Assembly: GCF_018502625.1 (NCBI RefSeq)
Contig: NZ_CP075566.1
Location: 3,520,001-3,584,000, forward strand
DNA length: 64,000 nt
Source: Pseudomonas hormoni
GTDB taxonomy: Bacteria > Pseudomonadota > Gammaproteobacteria > Pseudomonadales > Pseudomonadaceae
Reading direction: 5' to 3'
The notes under the pieces were generated by a model, which worked only from the letters and a program-made list of their open reading frames with translations, was not told the origin of the DNA and ran no database searches. Position 1 is the stretch's first letter, and every line of letters begins with the position of its first letter. Both the position numbers and the translations under genes were made by a program. Positions 56,463-64,000 of this stretch are shown here, piece after piece.

Positions 56463-57212
56463 TCACTGCACAGGCAGGAAATTGAGGAACAGCAGACTCT
56501 GCGCGTAATTCAGACCGATCCGCCGGTAGCGCTCGTCCAGCATCTGGGTCAGCAGGTCCAGGCGCGCGACGATCTTGCCGAACTCCACGGCGAAACTCAG
56601 GTTGCTGCCCTCCTCCGAGATCTCGTTGGAGAACAGCAAGGGTTCACCGTTTTTGTTCTGCCGCTGGCTGAGGATCCAGGTGGCCTTCTCGATGTTACGC
56701 GCGGCGTTGTTGACGAAAGTCGGGTTGATCGCATCGGTCATGTAGAACTCGAGCCGGTTGCCGTGAGCGGTGACCAGCATGCTGCCGATGGCATAGATGA
56801 AGGCACCGACCCGGTCGCCGAGGAACTCCGGACTCATGGCGTAGCTCAGCGCCGCCAGATCTTTCTTCCCCCCCAGCGTTGGCAGCGGTTGTTGCTGTTC
56901 GATGGCCATACGCACCTGTTTGCCTGCGGTGCGGGCGTCGAGGAAACCGGATTTCTTCAGCTCCTGCGGGTTGCGCAGGTAGAGCTTGCTCATCAGTAGG
57001 TAGAGGCTATCGAGGTTGTCGCGCATCGCCAGGGTGGCCATGCGGTCGACGCTGGTCTGGAGGAATTCCTGGGGCCGGCCTTCGCGAAACTGGCTGACGA
57101 TGTCCCGGCCTTGTTGCTGGCTGCAACCGGTCGTGAACAGCATCGACAGGACGGCGAGCAGCAGGCAGTGGCGGCGGATGTGCACAGCAGTGAGGGGTAA
57201 AACTCGGGCCAT
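56463..57212 (-). CDS. Hypothetical lipoprotein
   Basis: A 249-residue protein. The lipobox FTTGC lies at Cys30 after a hydrophobic stretch (LLLAVLSMLFTTGC). The mature chain is mainly helical (LYLLMSKLYLRNPQELKK; EFGKIVARLDLLTQMLDERYRR). No catalytic motif is visible. It is divergent from the aldo-keto reductase. Family not recognised. Confidence 0.8.
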   Translation of the reverse strand: MARVLPLTAVHIRRHCLLLAVLSMLFTTGCSQQQGRDIVSQFREGRPQEFLQTSVDRMATLAMRDNLDSLYLLMSKLYLRNPQELKKSGFLDARTAGKQVRMAIEQQQPLPTLGGKKDLAALSYAMSPEFLGDRVGAFIYAIGSMLVTAHGNRLEFYMTDAINPTFVNNAARNIEKATWILSQRQNKNGEPLLFSNEISEEGSNLSFAVEFGKIVARLDLLTQMLDERYRRIGLNYAQSLLFLNFLPVQ

Positions 57213-57433
57213 GGGGCTTGAACTTGGGCATGGGCCGGCAGTGGGGATCGCCGCAGGCTGGCAAGGGATAGAGCCGTGGATTGCGAAAAAGTGCAGTGCC
57301 GGCAGTCCGTAAGTGCTGGCAGCGTGGTGTTTCAGTTGAATCGCGCTCGCCGGCAGGGCTACAGATGGACGGAACCCATGGGCTATTCTGCTGCCAACCG
57401 AAGTATCGACTGAATTACATCAAGGAGGTTTTC

Positions 57434-58255
57434 ATGCGGACCCTCGAACTGGCCGGCGTCAACGTACCCGTCATTGGCCAGGGCACCTGGCGCATGGGTG
57501 AAGATCACGCTCGACACGCTGAAGAAGTCGCCGCGCTGCGCCTGGGCATCGAGTTGGGCATGACCCTGATCGACACCGCCGAGATGTATGCCGAAGGTGG
57601 CGCCGAAGAGGTGGTGGGCGAAGCGATTGCCGACCAGCGCGACAAGGTGTTTCTCGTCAGCAAGGTCTATCCGCACAACGCCGGCCGCAAAGGCATTCCC
57701 CAGGCCTGCGAGCGCAGCCTGCGCCGTTTGAACACCGACTACATCGATTTGTACCTGTTGCACTGGCGGGGCCAGTATCCGCTGGAAGAAACCGTCGACG
57801 CCTTCGAACGCCTGCGCGAAGACGGCAAGATCGGCCGTTGGGGCGTGTCCAATTTCGATGTGGATGACCTGCAGGAACTGGCCTCCCCGGCGTGCGCCAC
57901 CAATCAAGTGCTCTACAACCTGGAAGAACGCGGCATAGAATTTGATTTACTGCCGTGGTGCCAGCGGCATCGGCAGCCATTGATGGCGTACTGTCCCATC
58001 GGCCAGGGCGGGGCGTTGCTGGCCCACCCGACACTCAATCAGGTGGCCGCCCGTCACGGCGTGACACCGGCGCAGGTAGCGCTGGCATGGATTCTGCGAC
58101 AGGATGGTGTAATCGCCATTCCCAAAGCGGTTCGGCCTGAACACGTGCATCTGAATGCGCAAGCCATGCAATTACGGCTTGAGGCCGGGGATCTGGAGGC
58201 GCTGGACCAAGCGTTTCGCGCGCCACAACGCAAACAGCGACTGGCCATGGTCTGA
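57434..58255 (+). CDS. Aldo/keto reductase
   Basis: A 273-residue TIM-barrel reductase with the full catalytic tetrad: Asp47, Tyr52, Lys77 and His110. The NADPH-binding end (IPKAVRPEHVHLN) is typical. AAGGAGG lies just before the ATG at 57434. It is close to the YeaE/MGR class, which reduces methylglyoxal and similar aldehydes. Downstream, 29 bp away, lies a DUF1810 gene. Confidence 0.93.
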   Translation: MRTLELAGVNVPVIGQGTWRMGEDHARHAEEVAALRLGIELGMTLIDTAEMYAEGGAEEVVGEAIADQRDKVFLVSKVYPHNAGRKGIPQACERSLRRLNTDYIDLYLLHWRGQYPLEETVDAFERLREDGKIGRWGVSNFDVDDLQELASPACATNQVLYNLEERGIEFDLLPWCQRHRQPLMAYCPIGQGGALLAHPTLNQVAARHGVTPAQVALAWILRQDGVIAIPKAVRPEHVHLNAQAMQLRLEAGDLEALDQAFRAPQRKQRLAMV

Positions 58256-58284
58256 GCCATCGCGGCTTTGTCAGAGGGCTTCTC

Positions 58285-58755
58285 ATGAGAAGCACCGATC
58301 AGCTTGACGCCTTCAACCTGCAGCGCTTTATCCAGGCGCAGGACCCGGTGTTCGAGCGAGTGAAAAACGAACTCGGCACAGGACGAAAGCGCAGTCACTG
58401 GATGTGGTTCATCTTTCCGCAATTCATCGGCCTGGGCGGCAGCGAAATGTCGCAACGATATGCCATTCACTCGAGCGAAGAGGCCTCGGCTTATCTGAAA
58501 CATGCTTTGCTGGGGTCCCGACTGCGAACTTGCGCACAATTGGTGCTGAACATCCCGCAGCGCTCCATCGCGGAGATTTTTGGCCATCCGGACGACCTTA
58601 AATTCCATTCGTCGATGACTCTGTTCGCCCAGATCGCCCCGGATAACAGCCCGTTTCAACAAGCGCTGGACCAGTATTTCCACGGAATCCCGGACGCGTG
58701 GACGTTAACCCTGCTGGATTCAAAACAGGCCCAACTGCCCCCCAATCAGGGTTGA
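58285..58755 (+). CDS. DUF1810 family protein
   Basis: A 156-residue protein. [24 protein letters not shown] and [18 protein letters not shown] are the DUF1810 motifs. Its 3' end overlaps the 3' end of polB on the other strand by 36 bases. Recent work links this fold to NADAR-like ADP-ribose or N-glycan chemistry; I recall this only loosely, so no function is assigned. Confidence 0.88.
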   Translation: MRSTDQLDAFNLQRFIQAQDPVFERVKNELGTGRKRSHWMWFIFPQFIGLGGSEMSQRYAIHSSEEASAYLKHALLGSRLRTCAQLVLNIPQRSIAEIFGHPDDLKFHSSMTLFAQIAPDNSPFQQALDQYFHGIPDAWTLTLLDSKQAQLPPNQG

Positions 58756-61083
58756 GAAATCGTCGTCCACGAACGGCAGGATCGCATCGGCCACCGGTTG
58801 CAGCTGCCGCGTGACGTAATGGTCGTAATCGATCGGCGCACTGCGGATCTCCAGCGGCTCGGGGCCGGCGACGGTGATCACATAGCTGATCCAGCCGCCA
58901 TTCTGGTATTGCCGCGGACGGCCCTGCTGATCGTTGTAGTCGTCGGCAATCCGCGCCGCGCGAACATGCGGCGGCACGTTGCGCTCATAGTCGTCCAGGG
59001 TGCGGCGCAGGCGCTTGCGGTAGATCAGGCGATCGTCGAACTCGCCCGCCAGGGTTTTGCGCACGTACTCGCGCACATAATCCTGATAAGGCTGGCGATG
59101 GAAAATCCGCGTGTAAAGCTCTTGCTGGAATTGCCGGGCCAGCAGCGACCAGTCGGTGCGCACGGTTTCCAGCCCCTTGTAGACCATCTCGTCAGTGCCG
59201 TCGTCACGTGTGACCAGCCCGGCATAACGCTTCTTGCTGCCCTCTTCGGCGCCACGAATGGTCGGCATCAGAAAGCGTTTGTAGTGGGTCTCGAACTGCA
59301 ACTCCAGTGCGCTTTCCAGCCCGTATTCCTGTTGGACATGCTCGCGCCACCACTGGTTGACGTGGTCCACCAGCGCGCGGCCGATCTGCGCCGCTTCTTG
59401 CTGACCGTGGGCTCGGCGCAGCCAGACAAATGTCGAGTCGGTGTCACCGTAGATCACCGTGTGCCCCTGGGCTTCGATCAGTTGCCGGGTGCGCAGCATG
59501 ATTTCGTGGCCGCGCAAGGTGATCGACGAGGCCAGACGCGTATCGAAGAAGCGACAGCCGCTGGAGCCGAGCACGCCGTAGAAGGCGTTCATGATGATCT
59601 TCAGCGCCTGGGACAGCGGCGCGTTGTGTTCGCGCTTGGCGGTTTCGCGACCTTCGGCAACCCGGGCGACGATGGCCGGCAGGCAATGCCGGGTCCTGGA
59701 AAAACGCGCACCGCGAAAACCCGCTACGGACTCGCTGTCGTCAGGATGCTGCAAGCCTTCGATCAGCCCGACCGGGTCGATGAGGAAGGTGCGGATGATC
59801 GACGGATAGAGGCTTTTGTAGTCGAGCACCAGCACCGATTCGTACAGACCCGGCTGCGAGTCCATGACAAATCCGCCGGGGCTGGCCTGCGCCGGTTTCG
59901 TCCCGAGGTTGGGCGCGACGAAACCCTGACGGTGCATCAACGGCATGTACAGGTGCGTGAACGCCGCGACCGAACCACCGCTGCGATCCGCCGGCAAACC
60001 GGTGACGCTGGCCCGCTCGAGCAGGAACGTGAGCAATTGGGTTTTGGCGAAAATCCGTGTGACCAGTTCGCAGTCCTTGAGGTTGTAGGTGGCCAGGGCC
60101 GGTTTGTCCTCGGCGAACATGCGGTTGATTTCGTCCATGCGCTGGTACGGCGTACTGATCGCCTTGCCTTCGCCGAGCAGGGTTTGCGCGACGTTTTCCA
60201 GGCTGAACGAGGGAAAGCTCCAGGTCGCCGAGCGCAATGATTCAATGCCATCGATGATCAATCGCCCGGCCGCCGAGGCGAAATAATGGTTGCGGCTGCC
60301 GTGTTCGCGCCACTGCATTTCTTCGCCGCCCCGCCCCAGTTTCAGCGGCACCGCCAGCCGTCGTGCGTGTTCGTGCAGCACGCGCAAATCGAACTGCACG
60401 ACGTTCCAGCCGATGATCGCGTCCGGGTCGTGGCGGGCGAACCATTCGTTGAGTTTCTTCAGCAGCAGGGTTCGGGAATCGCAGTATTCGAGCTGGAAAT
60501 CCACCTCGCTGTCGTCGCCATTCGGCGGGCCGAGCATATAGACCTGGCGCTCGCCGCAGCCTTCCAGGGCAATGGAATACAGATCGCCTTGCGCGGTGGT
60601 TTCGATGTCCAGGGACACCAGCCTGAGCGTTGGTCGGTAGTCGGGATCGGGTTTCATCTGCGCGTCGAGCAGCAGGCCTTCGGCATTCGGTGTGCCACCG
60701 AAGATCACCGGCGCCGTGATGAAGCGCTCCATCATGTAGCGTTCCGGTGGGCGCACGTCGGCTTCGAACATCTCGACACCGGCCTTGCGCAGCGCGGTTT
60801 CCAGACGCATCAGTTGCCCGTGTTGCTGGCAATACAGGCCGAGCACCGGGCGATGTTCGAAATCCTGCAGAGCCAGGGGTTTGAGCTCGACGTTTTTTTC
60901 GCCGTGCAACACTGCTTCGGCCTGCTCGCGCTGTTCAGCCGGGATGAACGCCACCGACGGTTGATGAGGCAGGCGGATTCGCCGGGGACCGGTCTCGGTC
61001 GCCAGCCAGAACTCGACTTCCGTACCGGCCGGGGTATCGCGCCAATGCCGGGTCAGGACGAAGCCCCGCTGTAAATCCACCAC
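58720..61083 (-). CDS. polB: DNA polymerase II
   Basis: A 787-residue family B DNA polymerase with 3'-5' exonuclease. The exonuclease motif is [10 protein letters not shown] and the polymerase motifs are [11 protein letters not shown] and [10 protein letters not shown]. The start is GTG at 61083 with GAGG upstream. It restarts stalled forks and does translesion synthesis in the SOS response in E. coli. I did not find a clear LexA box just before the start. It overlaps DUF1810 at its 3' end. Confidence 0.97.
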   Translation of the reverse strand: MVDLQRGFVLTRHWRDTPAGTEVEFWLATETGPRRIRLPHQPSVAFIPAEQREQAEAVLHGEKNVELKPLALQDFEHRPVLGLYCQQHGQLMRLETALRKAGVEMFEADVRPPERYMMERFITAPVIFGGTPNAEGLLLDAQMKPDPDYRPTLRLVSLDIETTAQGDLYSIALEGCGERQVYMLGPPNGDDSEVDFQLEYCDSRTLLLKKLNEWFARHDPDAIIGWNVVQFDLRVLHEHARRLAVPLKLGRGGEEMQWREHGSRNHYFASAAGRLIIDGIESLRSATWSFPSFSLENVAQTLLGEGKAISTPYQRMDEINRMFAEDKPALATYNLKDCELVTRIFAKTQLLTFLLERASVTGLPADRSGGSVAAFTHLYMPLMHRQGFVAPNLGTKPAQASPGGFVMDSQPGLYESVLVLDYKSLYPSIIRTFLIDPVGLIEGLQHPDDSESVAGFRGARFSRTRHCLPAIVARVAEGRETAKREHNAPLSQALKIIMNAFYGVLGSSGCRFFDTRLASSITLRGHEIMLRTRQLIEAQGHTVIYGDTDSTFVWLRRAHGQQEAAQIGRALVDHVNQWWREHVQQEYGLESALELQFETHYKRFLMPTIRGAEEGSKKRYAGLVTRDDGTDEMVYKGLETVRTDWSLLARQFQQELYTRIFHRQPYQDYVREYVRKTLAGEFDDRLIYRKRLRRTLDDYERNVPPHVRAARIADDYNDQQGRPRQYQNGGWISYVITVAGPEPLEIRSAPIDYDHYVTRQLQPVADAILPFVDDDFSTLIGGQLGLF

Positions 61084-61197
61084 TGCAACCTCAAATCCGA
61101 TTCAGGTGGCAATTCTACGCGTCATCGCTGGCGATAGCGCTCGTGATGTAGGCGCTCCCACGCTGTCGGGGCGAGTCAGTAGGACCGCGTTATCGTT

Positions 61198-61306
61198 CAT
61201 CGCGGGCAAGCCACGCTCCCACAGGATTTATAGCGGTCACAAATGTTGTGCTCGCCGCAAATCCTGTGGGAGCGTGCGATGCGGCGACCCGACTTGCCCG
61301 CGATGG
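61198..61306. repeat. REPIN with a disrupted right arm
   Basis: Left arm CATCGCGGGCAAGCCACGC. The right arm GTGGGAGCGTG…CTTGCCCGCGATGG contains a roughly 17-base insertion (CGATGCGGCGACCCGA) not present in the left arm. Confidence 0.75.
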
Positions 61307-61323
61307 AGCCCGCGGCAACAGCA

Positions 61324-61623
61324 CTAAATCGTGGCTTTGTACTCATTCTCCCGCTGCAACGCCCGCGCTTGAACCACATCCAGCACAGCACAGCCCTCAC
61401 GCATGAGCAGATGCACGGCGCGGGTGATACGCACCAGATCACAGTCGGAAGTGTTTTTCAGGTTCAGGCTGGTCAGCGTATCTGCCAGATCGCGAACCAC
61501 GGTGAAGCGATGCATGGCGCAGGCAGTGAGTTCACTGAGTTCTTTGTGGGTGTTGACGAAGAGCACCGGTGTTTCGGCGTCGTAGGTGTCGATCGGAAGG
61601 TAACGCGGCATGACTTGGAACAT
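61324..61623 (-). CDS. 99-residue hypothetical protein with a structured upstream region
   Basis: ATG at 61623 with GAGG seven bases upstream. The sequence begins MFQVMPRYLPIDTYDAE and contains two helical stretches (ELTACAMHRFTVVRDLADTL; VRITRAVHLLMREG). It looks like one of the many short Pseudomonas-specific proteins (DUF3077-like in style, not firmly assigned). A longer frame to 61791 runs into the structured region and is rejected. Function unknown. Confidence 0.7.
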   Translation of the reverse strand: MFQVMPRYLPIDTYDAETPVLFVNTHKELSELTACAMHRFTVVRDLADTLTSLNLKNTSDCDLVRITRAVHLLMREGCAVLDVVQARALQRENEYKATI

Positions 61624-61673
61624 GATAGAACCTCGAGTTGAGCTACCACCCATCGCGGCCAAGCGAAGATAAG

Positions 61674-61794
61674 GTGACAGCCGTGTGCAGGTTGGCCGAC
61701 CGGTACCCGAAACCCGGCACACCCGAAGGTGTCCCGCACACAGCCGCCATAACAGGAGCAACTGTTGCGTTTCGGAAATCCGACCGGCCAAGGT
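61674..61794 (-). ncRNA. Structured leader or candidate cis-regulatory RNA before the 61324 gene
   Basis: On the minus strand two similar arms, TTGGCCGGTCGGATTTCCG and, inverted, TTGGCCGACCGGTACCCG, border the block. Inside lies a perfect stem-loop ACACC-TTCG-GGTGT (61719–61732), a UUCG-type tetraloop. The block sits 50 bp before the gene's start. I recall near-identical blocks upstream of other short genes in fluorescent pseudomonads. Together with the flanking sequence it fills the 512-bp gap from 61624 to 62135; the rest of that gap shows no gene. Confidence 0.45.
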
Positions 61795-62135
61795 CGTTCG
61801 CGGTGTTTTCCGCGAACCCGAACTATGGAGTCGATCCCGAAACGCGGCAACAAGATACGTTGTAGGAAACGTCTTGAAAAGTTGTGTGCCTCATGACGGG
61901 CATTTCCACCGTCTGCAAGGGAATGCAATCCCGGGTCGCTCAGCATCCCTTCCAGTGCCGATCCTCGGGCAAGCCATGCACAGGTTTGTGGATGTTTACT
62001 GACCCGACAGGTGAGGTTTATCGAAGAAAAACCGCCGAATGACGTTTTTTGCGCGTTATCTGCCGCTTTCTGCCTTGCCCTCAGCGCTTGCGTCTACGAT
62101 TCTTCAAGAACAACGATAACACCCGAGAAGCCACC

Positions 62136-62576
62136 ATGAAAACCGTCGCCCAACTGCTCAAGTTGAAAGATCAGAAAAATCAGGAAGTGCATCAGATCAA
62201 GCCGGATCACATGGTGCTGGAAGCACTGATGAAGATGGCCGAGAAGAACGTCGGTGCCTTGCTGGTGGTAGAGAATGAAGAAGTGCTGGGCATCATCAGT
62301 GAGCGTGATTACGCGCGCAAACTGGTGCTGCACGGCCGTTCTTCGGTGGGCACACCGGTGCGCGACATCATGGTGTCGCCGGTGATCACCGTGGACACCC
62401 ATCAAACCGTCGATACGTGCCTGGGCATCATGTCCGACAGACGTCTGCGCCACTTGCCGGTGGTGGAGAACGGCAAGTTGATCGGGCTGCTGTCGATCGG
62501 CGACCTGGTCAAGGAAGCCATTGCTGAACAGGCTGAATTGATTCGTCAGTTGGAGCAGTACATTCGCGGCGAGTAA
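62136..62576 (+). CDS. Two-CBS-domain protein
   Basis: A 146-residue protein made of two CBS motifs (HMVLEALMKMAEKNVGALLV; VDTCLGIMSDRRLRHLPVVENGKL). Such proteins bind adenine nucleotides and act as energy or ligand sensors. The ATG at 62136 has a GAGAAG site. No partner enzyme is fused or adjacent. Confidence 0.92.
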   Translation: MKTVAQLLKLKDQKNQEVHQIKPDHMVLEALMKMAEKNVGALLVVENEEVLGIISERDYARKLVLHGRSSVGTPVRDIMVSPVITVDTHQTVDTCLGIMSDRRLRHLPVVENGKLIGLLSIGDLVKEAIAEQAELIRQLEQYIRGE

Positions 62577-62585
62577 TGCGAGCCG

Positions 62586-62670
62586 TTGTAGGAGCGAGCT
62601 TGCTCGCGATGGTGTGTCAGTCGACACCCATGTAGCTGACCCACCATCGCGAGCAAGCTCGCTCCTACAG
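62586..62670. repeat. REPIN, TTGTAGGAGCGAGCTTGCTCGCG family
   Basis: Inverted pair between the CBS-domain gene and the GST gene. Confidence 0.87.
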
Positions 62671-62683
62671 GGAATTGAGGTGT

Positions 62684-63307
62684 TCAGGACGGCCAATGCC
62701 GCGCAAAGACCGGGGCCAGTGTCGGGTGCCGGTCAATTCTCTCCAGCCAGGCGAAAAAACCGGGGCGGGCGCCGCGCAAATATTCCCGGCTGCCCGCCCA
62801 ACGCGTAATCACCGCCGCCAGTACATCCAGCGCGCCGGGCGGCTCATCGCCCAGATACAACTCGCCGGAAAACTGATCGGCGAACACCTCCCAACTCCAG
62901 TGCAGTCGTTCGCGAGCGCCGGCCATGAGGTTGTCCCGTGAGGGTTTATCCGCGACCTGCAACCACCGTTCCGGATAGTCGATGATGCCGATCGCCGCGT
63001 AACAATTGCTGACGATGTACACCAGGCCACGGATCGCCTGATCGCGCTCGGCGGCGTTATCCGGCAGCAGTTTCGACTTGGGAAACGTGAGCCCGAGATG
63101 GATCAGGATCGCCGCACTTTCGGTGAGAATGCTGCCATCGGGCAGCTGCAAGGTCGGAATCTGCTTGAGCGGATTGAGTTTCTCCAGCGCGTGGGCCGCC
63201 TCCGTGGAGACCTCGACGTCGATGAAGCGGTAAGGAATCTCGCAGAGCTCCAACGCGGCTTCGATGGCGGCGGCGCCGGAGTTCTGGTGTCCGTATAGCT
63301 GATACAT
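62684..63307 (-). CDS. Glutathione S-transferase family protein
   Basis: A 207-residue two-domain GST. The N-terminal thioredoxin fold covers residues 1–80 (MYQLYGHQNSGAAAIEAALE; QIPTLQLPDGSILTESAAILIHL, where I-P-x-L and E-S-x-A-I bind glutathione). The helical domain follows. AGGAGCG lies before the ATG. Substrate unknown. Confidence 0.93.
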   Translation of the reverse strand: MYQLYGHQNSGAAAIEAALELCEIPYRFIDVEVSTEAAHALEKLNPLKQIPTLQLPDGSILTESAAILIHLGLTFPKSKLLPDNAAERDQAIRGLVYIVSNCYAAIGIIDYPERWLQVADKPSRDNLMAGARERLHWSWEVFADQFSGELYLGDEPPGALDVLAAVITRWAGSREYLRGARPGFFAWLERIDRHPTLAPVFARHWPS

Positions 63308-63452
63308 ATCGCGCTCCTGGCGAGACGAACAGATGATCAGTAGACGAGTGGTGACAGGTCACGTTCCCTGCCATTTGGCGGATCGATGCAGGTAAGATGC
63401 GCGATCCCGGGGCTCTGTTTTAATCCCCCGCAGCACACTTCAAGGAAAGAAC

Positions 63453-64000
63453 ATGCGCCAACAGGATGGCCAACGCGCCTCACTTTCTCGTACCTTCGGG
63501 TTCATTCTGGCCTGCCTGGCGATAAGTGCCTGCTCGCCGAGCGACCATTCGTCATCGGCCAGTCTAGCCGGTGAACAAGGGCGTGGCGGGGCCATGCTCG
63601 CCTATGAACACGAACTGCAACTGTTGCTGCCCCAGGCAAAAATCGCCCCACGCTTGCAGGCCACACGTGAGGCGTGCGAAACCGCGCGTTTCGGCGCCTG
63701 CAACATCTTGCGCATCGAGCAAGGCGCAGGCCGTGCCGACATCACCGTGCGCATCGCACCGGCTGGCGTGGAACCGTTGGTGGCGATGGCCGCCGAAGGT
63801 GGCGAACTGGGTCAGCGGATCACCAGCGCCGAAGACCTGGCCGATGCCGTGGACGACACCCGCCGACGCCAGGAACGACTCAAGGCCCAACAGCAGCGCC
63901 TGGATGAACTGGCGACCCGCAAAGACATCAGCGTCACCGATCTGATCACCTTGAGCAAGGAGCAGGCCGGGATCGAAAACGATCTGCAAGCCCTGGCGCA
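63453..64000 (+). CDS. DUF4349-like lipoprotein, 3' end outside the window
   Basis: ATG at 63453 with AAGGAA upstream; open to the right edge, 182 residues visible. Lipobox AISAC (Cys27) follows a hydrophobic segment. The mature region AYEHELQLLLPQAKIAP and the coiled-coil (RRRQERLKAQQQRLDELATRK; LSKEQAGIENDLQALA) match DUF4349 anti-sigma-like or envelope proteins. A C-terminal membrane helix is expected beyond the edge. Function unknown. Confidence 0.82.
   Translation, partial: MRQQDGQRASLSRTFGFILACLAISACSPSDHSSSASLAGEQGRGGAMLAYEHELQLLLPQAKIAPRLQATREACETARFGACNILRIEQGAGRADITVRIAPAGVEPLVAMAAEGGELGQRITSAEDLADAVDDTRRRQERLKAQQQRLDELATRKDISVTDLITLSKEQAGIENDLQALA

Noticed and set aside
61685..62002. 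105-residue open frame before the CBS gene
   Set aside because: It overlaps the structured leader region, lacks a ribosome site and has no family resemblance.

Overview
The window comes from a fluorescent Pseudomonas (P. fluorescens group). The pointers are the conserved block folD–tRNA(Arg,His,Leu,His)–tig–clpP–clpX–lon–hupB–ppiD, the inducible-type ampR/ampC pair, the GC-rich codon usage, and at least fifteen paired REP (REPIN) elements of three sequence families between genes. It looks like ordinary chromosome with accessory metabolic cassettes. I see no prophage, plasmid, IS transposase or CRISPR array. The only secretion-system gene is a partial, unusually short VgrG at the left edge.

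Layout. 1–1.3 kb: end of a needle-less VgrG. 1.3–8.4 kb: a 2-aminoethylphosphonate (AEP) island with an FAD amine oxidase, an OPA-type MFS permease, two LysR regulators, phnW and phnX. One LysR gene carries an uninterrupted 14-base G tract that sits in frame; one base more or less truncates the protein. 8.5–15 kb: cytochrome b561, a D-cysteine desulfhydrase-like enzyme, fadH, a nitrilase-fold protein lacking catalytic residues, an AraC regulator and a 28-residue acidic peptide gene. 15–27 kb: the proteostasis block, including a degenerate tRNA-Asp-like sequence between hupB and ppiD, a sigma-32-type promoter before lon, and a tandemly duplicated tRNA-His unit. 27–34.6 kb: pbpG, small acidic proteins, a degenerate C39-like lipoprotein, TerC, nhaR, an MFS exporter and sstT, followed by a 239-bp element with 28-bp terminal inverted repeats.

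35–39 kb: a four-gene operon (UDP-glucuronate epimerase, GT2 polyprenyl-phosphate transferase, LAB_N membrane protein, ArnT-like transferase) that reads as a complete route for putting a uronic acid such as galacturonate on lipid A or LPS core. 39–48 kb: yceH with an overlapping nine-codon leader frame, a cupin, a shikimate dehydrogenase-like enzyme, a Tyr/Pro-repeat secreted protein, two small conserved-looking proteins, an AI-2E-type transporter, trhP, and a LysR/EamA pair. 48–52 kb: the glucarate catabolic set (FCD regulator, gudP, gudD). 52–64 kb: ampR/ampC, several DUF proteins, a TauE exporter, an aldo-keto reductase, polB, a structured leader region before a small gene, a CBS-domain protein, a GST and the start of a DUF4349 lipoprotein.

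All calls rest on reading protein motifs, gene order and local base pairing by eye. No homology search was run, so family names are recognition and not computed hits.
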